The notes below the pieces were generated by a model that was given only the letters and a program-made list of their open reading frames with translations, searched no databases and had not been told where the DNA came from. Source: Cladopsammia gracilis (Eukaryota; Cnidaria; Anthozoa; Scleractinia; Dendrophylliidae). From it: a stretch of DNA of 64,000 nucleotides. Each line of letters opens with the position of its first letter. The first letter of the stretch is position 1. The DNA lies in assembly GCA_022457155.1 (NCBI GenBank), contig JAJGOT010000339.1:327501-391500 (forward strand). The letters are read 5' to 3'. This document shows positions 45,963-59,700 of this stretch, one piece after another. A program made the position numbers and the translations under genes.

Positions 45963-46247
45963 TGCAAAATCCTGCAAGAATTCCAAGACGTCACATTGTC
46001 ACATTTTTTAAGTGAAAAAATTTCCTAACGTAATGTTTTGGTTACTAACCAGCCGCCTGCACGTAAATGCAATCAATCAATCAATGGTAATCAAAGGTAA
46101 TTTACATATTAAAAGCAATCAATAGAGCCCAGTGCCCTGGCATCGTCACCTGGCTTATCTCGCAGATAGAGACTTGAATCGAGTTATCCCATAATAGTTC
46201 TTTAGAATTGTGGCAGAAGAAAGCGAACACGTTTGAGCTGATCGAAG
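45963..46247. promoter_or_regulatory. Divergent promoter region between PHF24 and YTHDC1
   Basis: 285 bp separate the two start codons. No TATA box is evident on the YTHDC1 side. A splice acceptor (TTCTTGCAG on minus, exon base at 45971) lies 9 bp upstream of the PHF24 ATG, so PHF24 transcription must start further right, within or beyond the YTHDC1 first exon. Shared regulation is therefore an inference. Confidence 0.5.
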
Positions 46248-49200
46248 ATGATGGCGGAGGAAGGAGAACTGTCATCTCCCGATGAACTGGAAACAAGTAA
46301 GGTTTTAAGATTTAGCGTAATAACGAGCGATATAAATTTAATGTAATGTGGATGAAACACAAGGTGACGCCAATTGAGGTTCATTTCAGCAGATTTCAGA
46401 CCACGAGTTCATTCAAATCTCTTCTCTTTTATTTTAGTTTGTGAACTATAAAATTTCAAGTGTCTCGATGTTATTTCCATTTTTCATGAAACGTGTGAAA
46501 AGTGCGATCACTTGATTTCCTCAAAGACAAAATTGAATTACAATAAGTTGTGTAGTTGTCAACAAACCTACATGTAAGCTTATTTATTATTCCTGCTTAA
46601 TTACAGGCAGGAAATGGCGTCGATCAGGCTTGCAGTTACCTTACTTGTCGTAGTTGTTCATTTTTTGTGCTTAAATTATTGTGCAAACCTGTCAAACTGT
46701 TATAATGTGGGTTCATTTCAAACTTTGCATTACCTGTAGTTATTTTAGTTTGTTATGAACAAATCCTTGATCGATAACACGGCCTTGTGTTCAGCTTTCA
46801 TTCAAATAAATGCCAATATCCTTTCAATGTAAAAAGTAACGTGGATGAATTGAATTTAATAATCGTATTTAACTTAACGTATTTTGCTTAACATGGACAT
46901 AATAGAAAAAAGCATTTCTTAGTACTTTTATGTTTTGCAAATGTGTAACAAACAAATCATACTTTCCAGAGGCAGTAGCCACGCAGCTCTTTAGAACCTC
47001 TAAAGCCCCGTCTACACTAGCAATTTTTATGTGGCAATTTTTATTTGCCAGTGCAGATGATGAAAAATGACCAATTTTTATGTGGCAAATAAATATTGCC
47101 ACATACTAATAATTGTCCGTGCGGACGAGACGCCACATAAAATGTGACAATTATATCGACGTCATCTGTAGAACCCAGTCCCTAATCTCCAGTCCCAGTC
47201 TTCTTCTAGTGACTTTCGCCATCTTGCTTTGTACCCTAGCCTTCATTCCATGGGCATCTCCACTGTGCGAAATTATTACTGATGCAAATTAACAACAAAT
47301 ATTTGTCAATCATCTACACAGGCAAATAAAAATTGCCACATACAGTTGCCATATAAAAATTGCTCGTGTAGACGGGGCTTAATTTCATTGGACCTGGGAT
47401 GTGATATTTACAGTTCATTCGGCTCCGGTCAAATTGCCTTTTTACTCTTCACTTTGTAAGCACTGAAAAGCCTTCACTGGGAAAGTGTTTGCATTGGAAA
47501 AAGGACTAAAATGTATTTTTTTTTTTTGCTGTAGGCTGTGATGGTGTAGAACTTAATGTCCTCGATGATATACTTGGTGAACAAGCTAATGATGAATTTG
47601 CTGCTGAACTTGATACCGCTGCTGCTAAATCAAGTGGTAAGATATTCTTACTCCCAGGGATGTAGATAATACATGTAGCTGGGAACTGGGGAAATTACCC
47701 ATCTGTGAACTTCATTTTTCCAGCTGTAAAAGCCAAATGCAGCTTTAAAAGGACTACGTTTTTCTCTTTTTTACCCATCTGTCAGTTCCATATTCCTGCC
47801 TGTTAAAAACTGAATCTACATCCCTGTACTCCATAGCTGTATTGCTTGATAAATTGAGGTTGTCATTCTCGTCTTATTCAGGGTTTGTATGGGAAATCTT
47901 GAAAGTCATGAAATGTTAAAAATTACATTTTTCTCTCATGAAGAGTCGCAAAAAAGGTATTCATTGTACAAAAATAATTGTTGTTTTGAAGTTAGTGACC
48001 CTGGAAACAGAACTGTGAATCCCGAACTACATCACTGTAAGGACACAAGTCTTTAATTGAAAGATTTTACATGTAGGTCACAGAAAGCTTTAAAAGGTCA
48101 CATAATGACCTGGAATTTTAAAAGCTGAAAGACTGTACACCGGTATGCGTGTTTATAGATGCAAGCTGTTAAGTTACAAGTAGTGACCAATGGGAGTAGG
48201 GATAGAAATTAGCACTCGTCCACTTGCCCAAGCGAGTGTAAAATCTTCTTGGGCGAGAACAAAGGTAGCGCAGTTCTGAAAGTAACTGGCCCAAATGGCA
48301 AGTGCTGACAAAATTAAGTTTCCAACGCTGTGGGAGATGAGTGCATTCATTGCTCTGCCATCCCTGCTCCCCAAGACATTGCTATGCATTGAATTTCTCT
48401 TAAAATATTTTTCCAGCACCTACCAGAAAACGAAGAGCAAGCAACAGAGAGGTGAAAGGTGATACAACTAAAAAGAGACATGTGGAAAAAGAGTCAAGTC
48501 CAAAGAGTCAGCCCAAAGAAAAGACAACTACAAGTGGTCAAAGCTCTAAAAACTCAAGTGCAGCTCAAAATAAACCCAGTAATAAGACTGCAAAGGTGGC
48601 TTCTGCTGATGTAGAGACAACAAAAACAGATGTTGAACAGGACAAACCACAGTCTAAAGAGAAGGAGGATGTGAAAGAGGTCAGTAAAGAAAGCAAAGCC
48701 AAAGCCAAGGAGAAGGAGAAAGGACCAAGTCAGGTTGAAATTGAGAGCACTGGCAAGGAAAGGGGGAAGGAGAAAGACAGCTCAAAAAATAAACAAAAAG
48801 ATACCAATTCTGCTGATCCAGACACAGACAGCAAACCAGCTGAGAAAGAAGTGAAGAAGAAACAAGATCAAGTGTCGACTGTTAATGAAACTAAGGAGGT
48901 TGTAGCCAAGGATAAGGTGGCTGTCAAGAAAGTTGAAAACGCCACTAAAAAGACAGCTAGTCCTAAGAGGAAAGAACCTGTGAAAGACACTAAGAAAGAT
49001 GGTTCAAAGAAGGAGGCTGTGAAGAAGGAGGCTGTGAAGAAAGAGGTGAAGAAGGATAGCAACAGCAAGAAAACAACAGAAGGCAGTAAGATGCAAAGTA
49101 AAGTCACTAAAGAGAAAGGAAAGGCTGTTCCAGCTGAGAAAAAGAAAAGCACAGCAGGCCCAGTCAAGAAGGAGGCAAAGCCAAGTGAGCACAGTACACC

Positions 49201-52200
49201 TACTGAAGCTAAAACCAACAACCAGCAGGAGCCTCCCAGTACTGTGCGGGAAAAACCACAAGAAGGGAAGGAAGGTGATGAAGTAAAGAGAAAGTCAACA
49301 GAAAAGAAGGTTGAGAAAAAGCCACAGAAAAAAAGCAGTGGAAAGGAAACTAAGAAGATGGCACTATCAGAAAAGGAACATGTGAAAGAGGACAAGCAAT
49401 CTCAGGTGTGCTCTTTTCTACCATTTTGTCATGGTCCGTCATGATGTCCTGCAAACCTTGTATTTCTGTTGCACCCATAATCACCCATGATTTCTCACAT
49501 GCATGCAAAGCCCACATCTCTACCCTTTCCTAGATCTGTCACTGAGATACATGTGGGATATTGGATTTTCATCTCAAAAGATTGCCATCAAGTCTTGTGA
49601 GAATTATCCATTTGGTCATTTTGTAACAGTTCACCAGCAAGTTACTGTACATGTATGTGTGTAGCTTGTGAGAAGTTTGTTTGTCCAGCAGACATCTTTG
49701 AAAATGACACAAGAAGGCTTTTGGAATATTTACATGTATAGCAATATGGGAAAATTGAGAACAAAACAATCTCTTTTTTCTGTTTTAGGAAAAAAAGAGA
49801 ACTGTAGAATCAAGTGAGGAAGTCCAAGAAGAAAAAGGTTAGAGAGTGTTTTTATGATGTATAATGTTGTGGTTCAAATTAATTTTCAAACCAGTTTGAT
49901 TTTTGCTTTCCTTTGTCTCAGATCCATTATCATAATTATTATTCTACGACAAAGGAAAACAAAACTCAAACTGGTTTAAAAAAAATTAAACCAAAGAAAA
50001 AATTGAACCACAACATATGCATACAGTTGAACCTCATGTAAGCAACCTTCCAGAATGCAAATCCAACTGGTGGTGGTGGCTTAGAGGTCAGACCACAGAG
50101 GGTATTAACTTTGAATTGTATGAACCTGTAGTTATTTCATTATACAATTAAGCATGTATTGGTGCAAAGCATTGTTTCATATTGATGTTTTGATGCAAGA
50201 GAGAGTGCATTGTATTTGTTTTATTACACTCGTAGTGTTCTCACCAGGCCATGGCCTTGCGGAATTCCCGCAAAAAATTGAGATGGCACACCAATAGCCA
50301 AGAAGATGTGCTGATAGGACGCAAGAGCAAGCTTTGAGTCAAACGGACTTTTGAATGTTTACAAATGTATGACTAGTTAAATGGTCAATTGAACACCCCA
50401 GAGCCTTTAATTTTATTGCCTTTACCCTTGTTGGTCACACGTACGTGGTGAAGGTTTGCATATTAAAGCATCGCTATCAAAGGGTCATCAAATCGTAAAC
50501 ATCTTGTCCGCCATGTTGGATCAGGTAGGTACTTCATGTAACAGACCTTTTGGAGTGACTTTGTCCCTCTAATATTCTTACAGGGCCCCTATTTTTCAGC
50601 AGAGGGGGCCCTGCAACTCCCCAAGGCAAAATCCTGGTGAGAACACTGCTTGTACTGTAACACAATATATGATTTGGGGCTGTGGTGACGTTACTTGTAT
50701 CAGCAGGTGGGGATGACATGGTAGAGGACTCCTCTGTTGACAACAAAGCCGCTGCAAATGAAGAGATGGAGATATCAAGCAAGTACACTGCTGGTGAGGA
50801 AGAGGAGACAATGGAGGTTATTGATGACCTGGAGGAGGGCAGTGAAGGCAGTAACATCAGCGCAGATGAAGACTTCAGTGAAGGAGATGAACCAACTGGA
50901 TCAGCTACACCTTCTACATCAGCCTCATCTAAATCAGAATCTGGTTTGTATACAGAATTTTGATGATAATAAACCAATGAAAATTTGAAGTAAATACTGT
51001 ACACATGTACATGTAGCTGTTGCTGAGTGTGGAAAAGCATGTATGAGCAAGTCCACTGTGAGGTATGGGGGCCTGATCTCTTCCTCTGAAAAAAAATAAA
51101 AGGACAAAATATTCACTTAGTTTATGTAGCTAGCATGCCCAGGATTGCCCCTATTTTATGATACACATCAAGCATCTCATACTGACTGATGGTCTACATA
51201 TTTTGGATTATTTTTTTTTTTAGAAAATGTAAGTGGTGCGGAAGACAAGAAGCAACAAGAGAAGCCTAAAGTTAAAAGGAGGAAAAGGAAGGCTGCTTCT
51301 CCTATAGAAGGGACTAAGTCCAGTGACGAGAGTGACAATTCGTCAACAGAGAGCCTTCACATCAAAAGTAAGGTGGCAAAGGCATCTTCCAGAGACAAAA
51401 GCAAGATCAATGTAGATGACTTCTTTGAGGAAGCTCGTTACTTTGTAATGAAGAGTAATAACCATGAAAATGTAGCACTTTCCAAAGCAAAGGTGAGCAT
51501 GTTATTCCTGCTTTGATACCGTCTTTTGCAACTACCTGTCCACACGCGTGACAAAACCATGTTCTGCTGGCCAATCAAAATTCAAAGTTTTGACAATCAA
51601 ACTTCAAAGTTTACCTGCCCACTTGGGGACGTTTTGGCGCCACTTACGCAAATGAACGTAGCTGATTTATCCACCGTTTGGCAACTGAAGACATGGCGTT
51701 TACAATAAATAAGTTTGGCAGGAATTTCAAGCAAGGTGTTCCACTGTCAAGTGATTTACGAAACCAAGTGATAGAACTCGCACAACTTCATTCATATAGG
51801 GAAGTTGGAAGAAGGCTGCGCATAGATGCGAAGACAGGTAAACTTTGAAGTTTGATTGTCAAAACTTTGAATTTTGATTGGCCAGCAGAACATGTTTTTG
51901 TCACGCGTGTGGACAGGTAGTTGCAAGTGACGGTATCACAATACAATTTGTTTCCACCGGACTCCATATACCATAAAATTCCAATAATAAACCCTGGTGT
52001 TATATTTGTCTTAAAGGCTTTTTTGTGGGCTTATTTCTCCAGGGGAGGAAGAGGGTTATTTTAGGGGGGAGGGGAAGCTCATTTTTGGAGAGAGTTTTAT
52101 GCTTCAAAAATGGTTTGTTTCCTCTATAGACCTGGCCATTTATAATCCTCCATAGACCTGGCTGTGGGCGGCACGGTGGTCTAGGGGTTAGCGCGTCAGA

Positions 52201-53713
52201 CTTTCAACCTGAAGGTCGGTGGTTTGAGCCTGGTCTCTGCCGTCGTGTTGTTTCCTTAGACAAGAAACTTTACTCCACACTGTCTCTCTCCACCCAGGTG
52301 TATAAATGGGTACCGGCGACAAAATGCTGGGGATAACCCTGCGATGGACTAGCATCCCATCCAGGGGGGAGTAGCAATATTCCTAGTTGCTTCATGCTAC
52401 GGAAACTGGGTTAAGCTCCGGCCGTGTGGGCCATCTTGGCCCGAGTGCGACTTTTATAGACCTGGCTGTTTATAACTGAGTGATGTAATTTTGCTCTTAT
52501 ATCAGGGTGTTTGGTCAACACCAAAGGCGAATGAGAAGAAACTCAATGCAACATTCAAGGTGAGGCACTTAACATGAAGTGAAATCCATGTCCGTTATGA
52601 ATTATTTTAGAAAGCTATACTTACTCTTAATATGTTGAACGTGATTAAAAATCCTTTGTGCCACTGGCACTGCATGAAAAAACTGTTAACTTCTCTGTTT
52701 GTCTAAATTTAGGCTGTGAAATATCAATCTGTAATGCTACATTTTGTAATGTCACCTAATATGTAGATCAGACTGTTAATCCTTTCACTGGCAAAGTCCA
52801 TCATAGAGACATGTAGTGTAGTTCTTACTCTTACTTTTGCATCTGTTGAGAAAATCCTTTGTTTTGATCATTCAAAAGAAACCTCTTCATCAGTACTTTT
52901 GCATGGTACAAACTTAAATGTGGGATTTTTCTTGAATTATTTATTTTTTGTCCTCTTGGTGGTTGAAGGGTTAATAACTTATTTCTTCTTGCTAACTCAA
53001 ATGTACATGTATGTATAATGTAGTTATATAAGTGTAAACACAGATAATGAAAAAAAAAAACTACATCAAATCAGATGCATTATCATCTTCTTTACTCATT
53101 ACTGTCAAGGGTTGATTTACTTTTCTTTTCCTTCCAGAGATACAAGAATGTCATCTTAATCTTTTCTGTAAAAGAAAGTGGCAAATTTCAAGGATTTGCT
53201 CGGCTGGCGTCTGAAGCCAAACATGGAGGTCCTACAATGCCATGGGTGTTGCCACCAGGAATGAGTGCTAAAGCCCTAGGAGGAGTGTTTAAACTTGAGT
53301 GGCTGAACAGGTACAGCAACCACACAGTAATAATTTATAATTATTTTATTAACTTTCATAAGCAAGTAATGACAATTAAATTTCAAATAAATTTCAGTGT
53401 CTTATGATTCCATGCACTGAGAATATTTATTTTGTTGACATTGATGTTGAATGATGGTTCTTCTCTACAGGAGAGAACTGTGGTTCAGCAAGTGTTTACA
53501 TCTAAGGAACCCCTGGAATGACAACAAAGAAGTCAAAATATGCAGAGATGGACAGGTAATCCAATATTAATTTGCTGGTACACAGTTGATTTCCATCCTT
53601 AGGACATCTCAGTTAAACACAACTGTTGCTCATCACTCAGTTTAAACCTCAAGCCAACATTGATTGTTATTCTGTTGTGGTCCCATATGATTGTATATGT
53701 TTTGTATTGAATG

Positions 53714-53764
<51 letters not shown>

Positions 53765-56700
53765 GAATGAATGAATGAATGAATATCTTCATTTAAGTTT
53801 CAAGAGTATTAAGCTGTACAGCTTATTGGGTCCACTAAATAGAACTAATGATTAAAATAATTATTTATCACCAGTAATTCTAAAAAAAAAGATTACTTTT
53901 TTTCACATTACATTCACAGTGATAGGAAACTGTTGTGAATTTTTGTATTAGATTAGAATAATCTACTATGTACACTGTATTTGCAATAACTGAAAAAACT
54001 GATTATCATTTTCATTAATTTTTTATTATATTTTTACGTAGATCACAGCAGTTGCTACTTGTTTTGCAATATCTGACTGTGCCATGATGTTTGATTCAAT
54101 TTTCCACTACAGTCAACCTCGTCCACGGAGCTTTGTCCTTGTTCATAATGGTGACTTGGATAAACCCCTTGAAAAGGCTGCCAAAATATTCCAAGAATTG
54201 TGCTGTATTTTGTCATGTGAAATATTATTTTCATGCAGATACCAGATTCCAAGAAAATTAACGTGGCTGCCAATTGCTAGAAATAACCTACAAAAACAAC
54301 ATTTCATAATTTAATTGTGTCACATGACAAAATACTGCATGATTCTTGGAATAGTCAATGGGTTTTTCTAAGCTACCATTTTGAATGAGGAGAAGGTTAG
54401 GAAACTTACATGTAATTTGATCAGTTTGTCACAATAAAAGTGTTGTTAGTAATGGAATGTATTCAGAGTGCCACAAGCAGGGGACAAAGAAAATTGACTC
54501 CCTGAATACATGAATAAGTATATTCAATTATTACTTTCATGACAAAAGCTCCTACATGTAAGTTAGCATCTTCCTCTTTATCAGTAAAAGTGCAATGTTT
54601 GATCTTGGTATCTTTTTGGAATTCAGGAAGTGGAGCCAGCTGTGGGTGAAGCTCTGTGCCGACTGTTCCCTGAAGACGAGACAGTAGACATCAGCACCTC
54701 TCACCACTCATCAGAACGACGACACAGGAAAGAAAGGGATACATCTAGGTTAGCACCACTCGTCATCATAGCCTGCTGGTGGATACAAGTCACTTAAAGC
54801 CCATAGCTGACTGACTGTGCATGAATTACCCTTTGCAGCACTTCACAGAGATGTGTGATTGTTGCTCACAACGTGAAGGATCACAATCCATCATTGTTTT
54901 GTAGCAGACAGAGAATCGCGGGTTGTCTCTGTCTATTTTCATAAGTAACAGGATTCGCCTGGCATATTCTCCACCGGGGGAGAAGGAAATAAGCTAACAG
55001 GAATCGCGGCAGAAGTTCATTCTACCCTTCACTGAGCAATCCTGATGGAGTTAATTTGTTACTTGTCTCCTCTGGCGTGTTGTTCTCACATTTATACTAT
55101 ATTTTGCTATGCTTTTTAGGATGTGTGGGAATGTTGAGATCAAGCATTGCATCCACTATCAAATGGACTTTAGGCCATTCGGCAGCCTAGGACTTTCAAG
55201 AATTAGGGAATTCCTCAATGGAAAAAATGACTTTTTCAGTTGCATATCAAGATCTTATGTTGAAAATGGACATACCTTCAGACTGAAATTTTACCCACAG
55301 CTCTGGCCTTTTGACTACTGATTAAGCTGATGAACTACCAAAATTATGATTGCTTTCCAAAACTGTTTCGAAGTTTGCCTGCAAAGAAATTCCTTTTTTC
55401 CACAAGAAATTTCTCTTGCAGCATTTGCATGTTTTCAACCTGGTGATTAATGCAAATATTGTTGGCATTAATCATTTTTTATGTTGTACCACTTTCCTCT
55501 ACCATCCGGAAGTTTGTGCAGTTGTCAATTTATCCAAGGATATTATGTATAAATGTCCAACAAGAAGGAATTTATAGGGGACTGGATTCCTAGGAAAGCA
55601 TCAAGGGACAGTTTAAGCGTTTTGTCTCATACATTGTAACTTGATCCGTGCTAACAGGACTTGACTGAACATTTAGGTTTTTTGTTGTCGCAGTCCACGC
55701 ACTGTGCTTGCTTGGGTCCTTTATGCTTTTGTGCACACCTCAGACCTCATCAGTGTAATTCCTGCAGTGCATATTGCTTTATTCAATGCTTGAGTGCACA
55801 ATGCACAAATGACGTTTTTATGCCAAAGCATAAGATGTCAACAACACTTGTGCTGGATGGTTAAGACTCCAGAATATAAACATCCTTGGGACTTGAAAGA
55901 TTAGTCGTTGAGTTTACGGTGAACTCAAGAAAAGGACTAGACATCTACATGCACGTCACCTAGGACAATATTATCAGAGATGTCAGTCCACTCTGCAGTG
56001 AGTTTACATCAGAGTCAAACATGGAGGGCAAGCGGTATTGCTGTCTGGAGGTGACAGGGCCTGTGCTTCCATAAAAGTTTACTTGATTTCTAACATGCTT
56101 AGACCTTGTCAGGTTATGATCACTGTTTTGTAGCTTTACAGTGTGTTATCATGATTAATCTTAAGGTTTTCTATCCCTGGGGAAGTTCATTGGTTGTATC
56201 TGTCACTGTGTGTTAGGATATGAGGGTGTGGAATGTGCATTTAATTTGAAGATGTTTTTGTTATTAGGCGTCGTCCTAGGCACTCTGATGAACTGCGCAA
56301 ATCGAAAAGAAAGCACAGAGGTAATATGTCCCCTTTATGCATTATTTTGCTAAATTTTCAAAGTATTTTAAGAGACCTTCAAAGTCAAGATGTCTACTGC
56401 AAATTTGCAATTCACTTACATCAATCACTTTGTGAACAGTGTGTGTCAGTGCAACCAATCATGCAATCAAAAATGTCTAGAATAATACTGTATATAAACA
56501 GAAGGTAACTGTTCATAACTGCTTGTCAAGGCATTATTTGGCTGTCTTTCTTGCTCAGCAAATTAATCTGTACCAGGGCTAGAAAAAAACAAACATTAAA
56601 GCTTGCCCTTTGGGCAAGCATGTCTTAAGTGTTATTTGCCCAGACAAGTGTTTATAAATTGTTACTTGAGATTAGTTCACAGGCAGCTTGTCCGTATCCT

Positions 56701-59700
56701 TGCCCATTGGCCAAGTGAGTGGGGAAAGTTACTTGCCCGCCACAAAAATCTACTTGTTCCGGACGACCGGACGGGACTTTTTTCGAGCCCTGTGTACATA
56801 GAAAAACAGAGCTGTTGTTCAGCTTTGAGATTTCTGGCTACACAAGGAAAATACCGTAAACATCGGTGTAAAGCCGCAGTTTGTTTCCCATACTTTTTGA
56901 GCCTCAAAATTAAGATTTTATTTATTAGAGGTGTATAATGTGGAACAAAAATTCTTTAACTTTAGATGATGGAGAAAAGTGAGTCTTGACTGTCTAACAG
57001 TGCGGCCAGAGTGCCTCCGAGACCAAAAATCAAATTGAACAATCCACATTGAACACGTAATGCACGAACGCGAGTGTTGTGTTTATAAATTGTCAAAATA
57101 CCTGTGTTTAAAAAACACTCGCTATCTTTGTCAGACATTTTGAAGCTTTTAGCAATGAAGGAACATCGAAGACAAACAAGAGAAGCCAAAGAAAAGAGTC
57201 TGTAAACAAGCGGCCATCTTGGTTAACCTTAGTAACCAGGCTAAATAAAAACGTGCTCAAAAAATTTGCACGGTTTACAAGCTTGTTTTGCCCTGAACGA
57301 ACGGCGGGCAATGTAACGAATGTAGCTGTTCTGAAAACTACTGAAACTGTTTTTTTTTTCTAATACATGATGATTCGATGAATAGAAGCAATGTCTAGCT
57401 CATGTTTTGTGGTGCCAATTCTCTGACTTATGTTTTTATTTTAAAAAAAACTTTTTTCCCCAAAAATTTGAGCTTCAAAACTTGGGATGCGGCTTATCTA
57501 CAAGGTGCGGCTTATACACCTGTGTTTACAGTAGAACTTGACATAGCCTCCCATGGTTGTTGTCCTTTACTCATTTTCAAACTTTAAGTTGTCAGTCATC
57601 TTCACCGCGTGCAGCAGCCAGCCATAATAGCCAGGCTGCTGCCAGCTACAATACTAATGACAGCTCTGGGGAAAAAAGTTTTTAACTTGAGATTTTCTGT
57701 ACCTATCACATGATTGGTAATGAAAACATAAACAATGTTAATTCCTATCACACAAGATATGATAACTGGGAGTAAAGTGTATTGCCATTCACTGTCAGAG
57801 TTTTAAGGTGGCATAGCAATGAATTAGGTTGTAACCCTTCTTTTTATTATACAGTGTGATCATTGTCTTTATTCTTATTGACTGAGAGTACACAGCAGGC
57901 TTTTAGCCAGAAATTGAAAAGTGGCCGTCCAGAAGATATTTTCCATCATAATTTTTTAAAGGATTAGGTGCAATTTTCATGAATTTCTTCAAAAGGTGGG
58001 CGTCCACAGGACCCCTGGACGCCCTGCTGGCTAAAAGCTTGGTACACAGCTACCAGTAATTAATGCTGGCATCAAATTGTAATGTTATGTCTACAGATGT
58101 TTTATTTTTGCATGTGGAAGTGATGACTTGCTGTGTGCCACAAGTCACCTGCTTTATTAGCTCAGTGATTAATTAGCATTTTAAATGTATTATACATGTA
58201 CAAGAATTATTGAATTGGATTTTTGCATGGTAGCGAGAATTATCAAGGCTTTGGTTTGTGTTTATATCTACCGAAGTCGACCACAAACCTTGATAATACT
58301 CGTGATCATACTCAACCTCATCCAGTTAAGCAATATATCACACCTTTCTATGTTTTATAGACAAATTCGGCTAACGCATTGTTGTACCCAATTCAAACCT
58401 TTTGAGAATAGAACTCTTTGTTCGTCATATTTCCATATCAGTGAAGCATTGACATGGAAATTATATGGAAATATTGTGAACAAAGAATCTTATTCCCAGA
58501 AGGTTTGAATTGGGTACAACAATGCGTTAGCCGAATTTGTCTATTGGCTCAATTTTGGAAGAACATAAGAAGTAATTGTGAGTCACGAGCCAAAGGGAAG
58601 TGATTCACAAGCCTTTCAAGTGTTTTGCCAACATTCCAAGTGTTTTATTCTACTGATAAACATTACAAATGTGTGCTATATTGTGCAGTTCCAGAAAATA
58701 TCCATACTCCCCCCACGGAAGGTTTTTTGTTTAGCACCCCCCATCCCCCCAGGAAATTCCAGTTTAGCTTCATACTTTGCTTCTAAAATGTTGGCTTTTA
58801 ATACCCCCCTCCCCCTAGGAATTTCCAATGACCTTCCATGGGGTGGGTATGGATTTTTTCTGGAACTACACATTGCTACTTGATTGTTATTTCAGGTAGT
58901 TTGTTCAATCACAGTTTTCTATGGTAAAAAGCTGGGCAGGAGTAGAATGTTCTAGCTAGGCTGTAAACAAAAATGACAGAGCTGGTAATTTGCATGTCAT
59001 AAAATTGCCATGAAGTTGCGTACAGTAATTTAAATTGACATAAATGGCATTAATTTGTATAAATTTACATAAAGTCACACTTGCTTAGGAAAACAACTTG
59101 GTGCCCCACCCTGTCTTTCTTAGCTAGAACACAGACACTTGTTGCCCACCCTTGGTGGAACTTGCCTTGCAACAAAATTGTGATACAAGTTGTACAAAAA
59201 TTGGGATGTAACACACCTGCAATGCAACCTGTCTTGTACAAAATTGTAGCAGAAAAAAATTGTAACACTGGGTGAAAAATTGCAATGAAATGTTACAGCA
59301 CTGTTCTACCTCTCTGAACAATTATTGTTCAGAAAGGTAAACAGTGTCGAACTTGCTGCAGCAACAGAAAAATGCCTACAAATGCCATGCCACCACATGC
59401 AATAAGTGCAACAGAATGGTTGGGTTTTAGTTAACTGAAATCTGATCGGTCGCAGCACAATAAAACATTCCAGAATACTTATGGCATTGATAGTTATTGT
59501 CAGTTGCTCTGTAAGGTTCTTGTGCAAACCAAGTGAGCAGTACATAATGTATTGAAACCGTTTTTCAGTTTCAGGTTCAAGGCATCATTCACGGGACCAT
59601 CATGATCCTTTACCCAGATATGAAGACAGGTATTTAACATAATTTCTTTTATTTCTTACAAATTATTCTTTTTACAAATTAATGTGTTATGAGAACTGCA

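Noticed and set aside
48868..49395. 175-codon minus-strand Ser/Phe-rich frame
   Set aside because: It is the antisense shadow of the Lys/Glu-rich YTHDC1 exon 3.
54084..54314. 76-codon frame as an extra YTHDC1 exon
   Set aside because: It overlaps an inverted-repeat element, and the exons on both sides already join in phase without it.
55109..55321. 70-codon frame in a YTHDC1 intron
   Set aside because: No similarity known to me, it does not match the phase of the neighbouring exons, and it has no clear acceptor.
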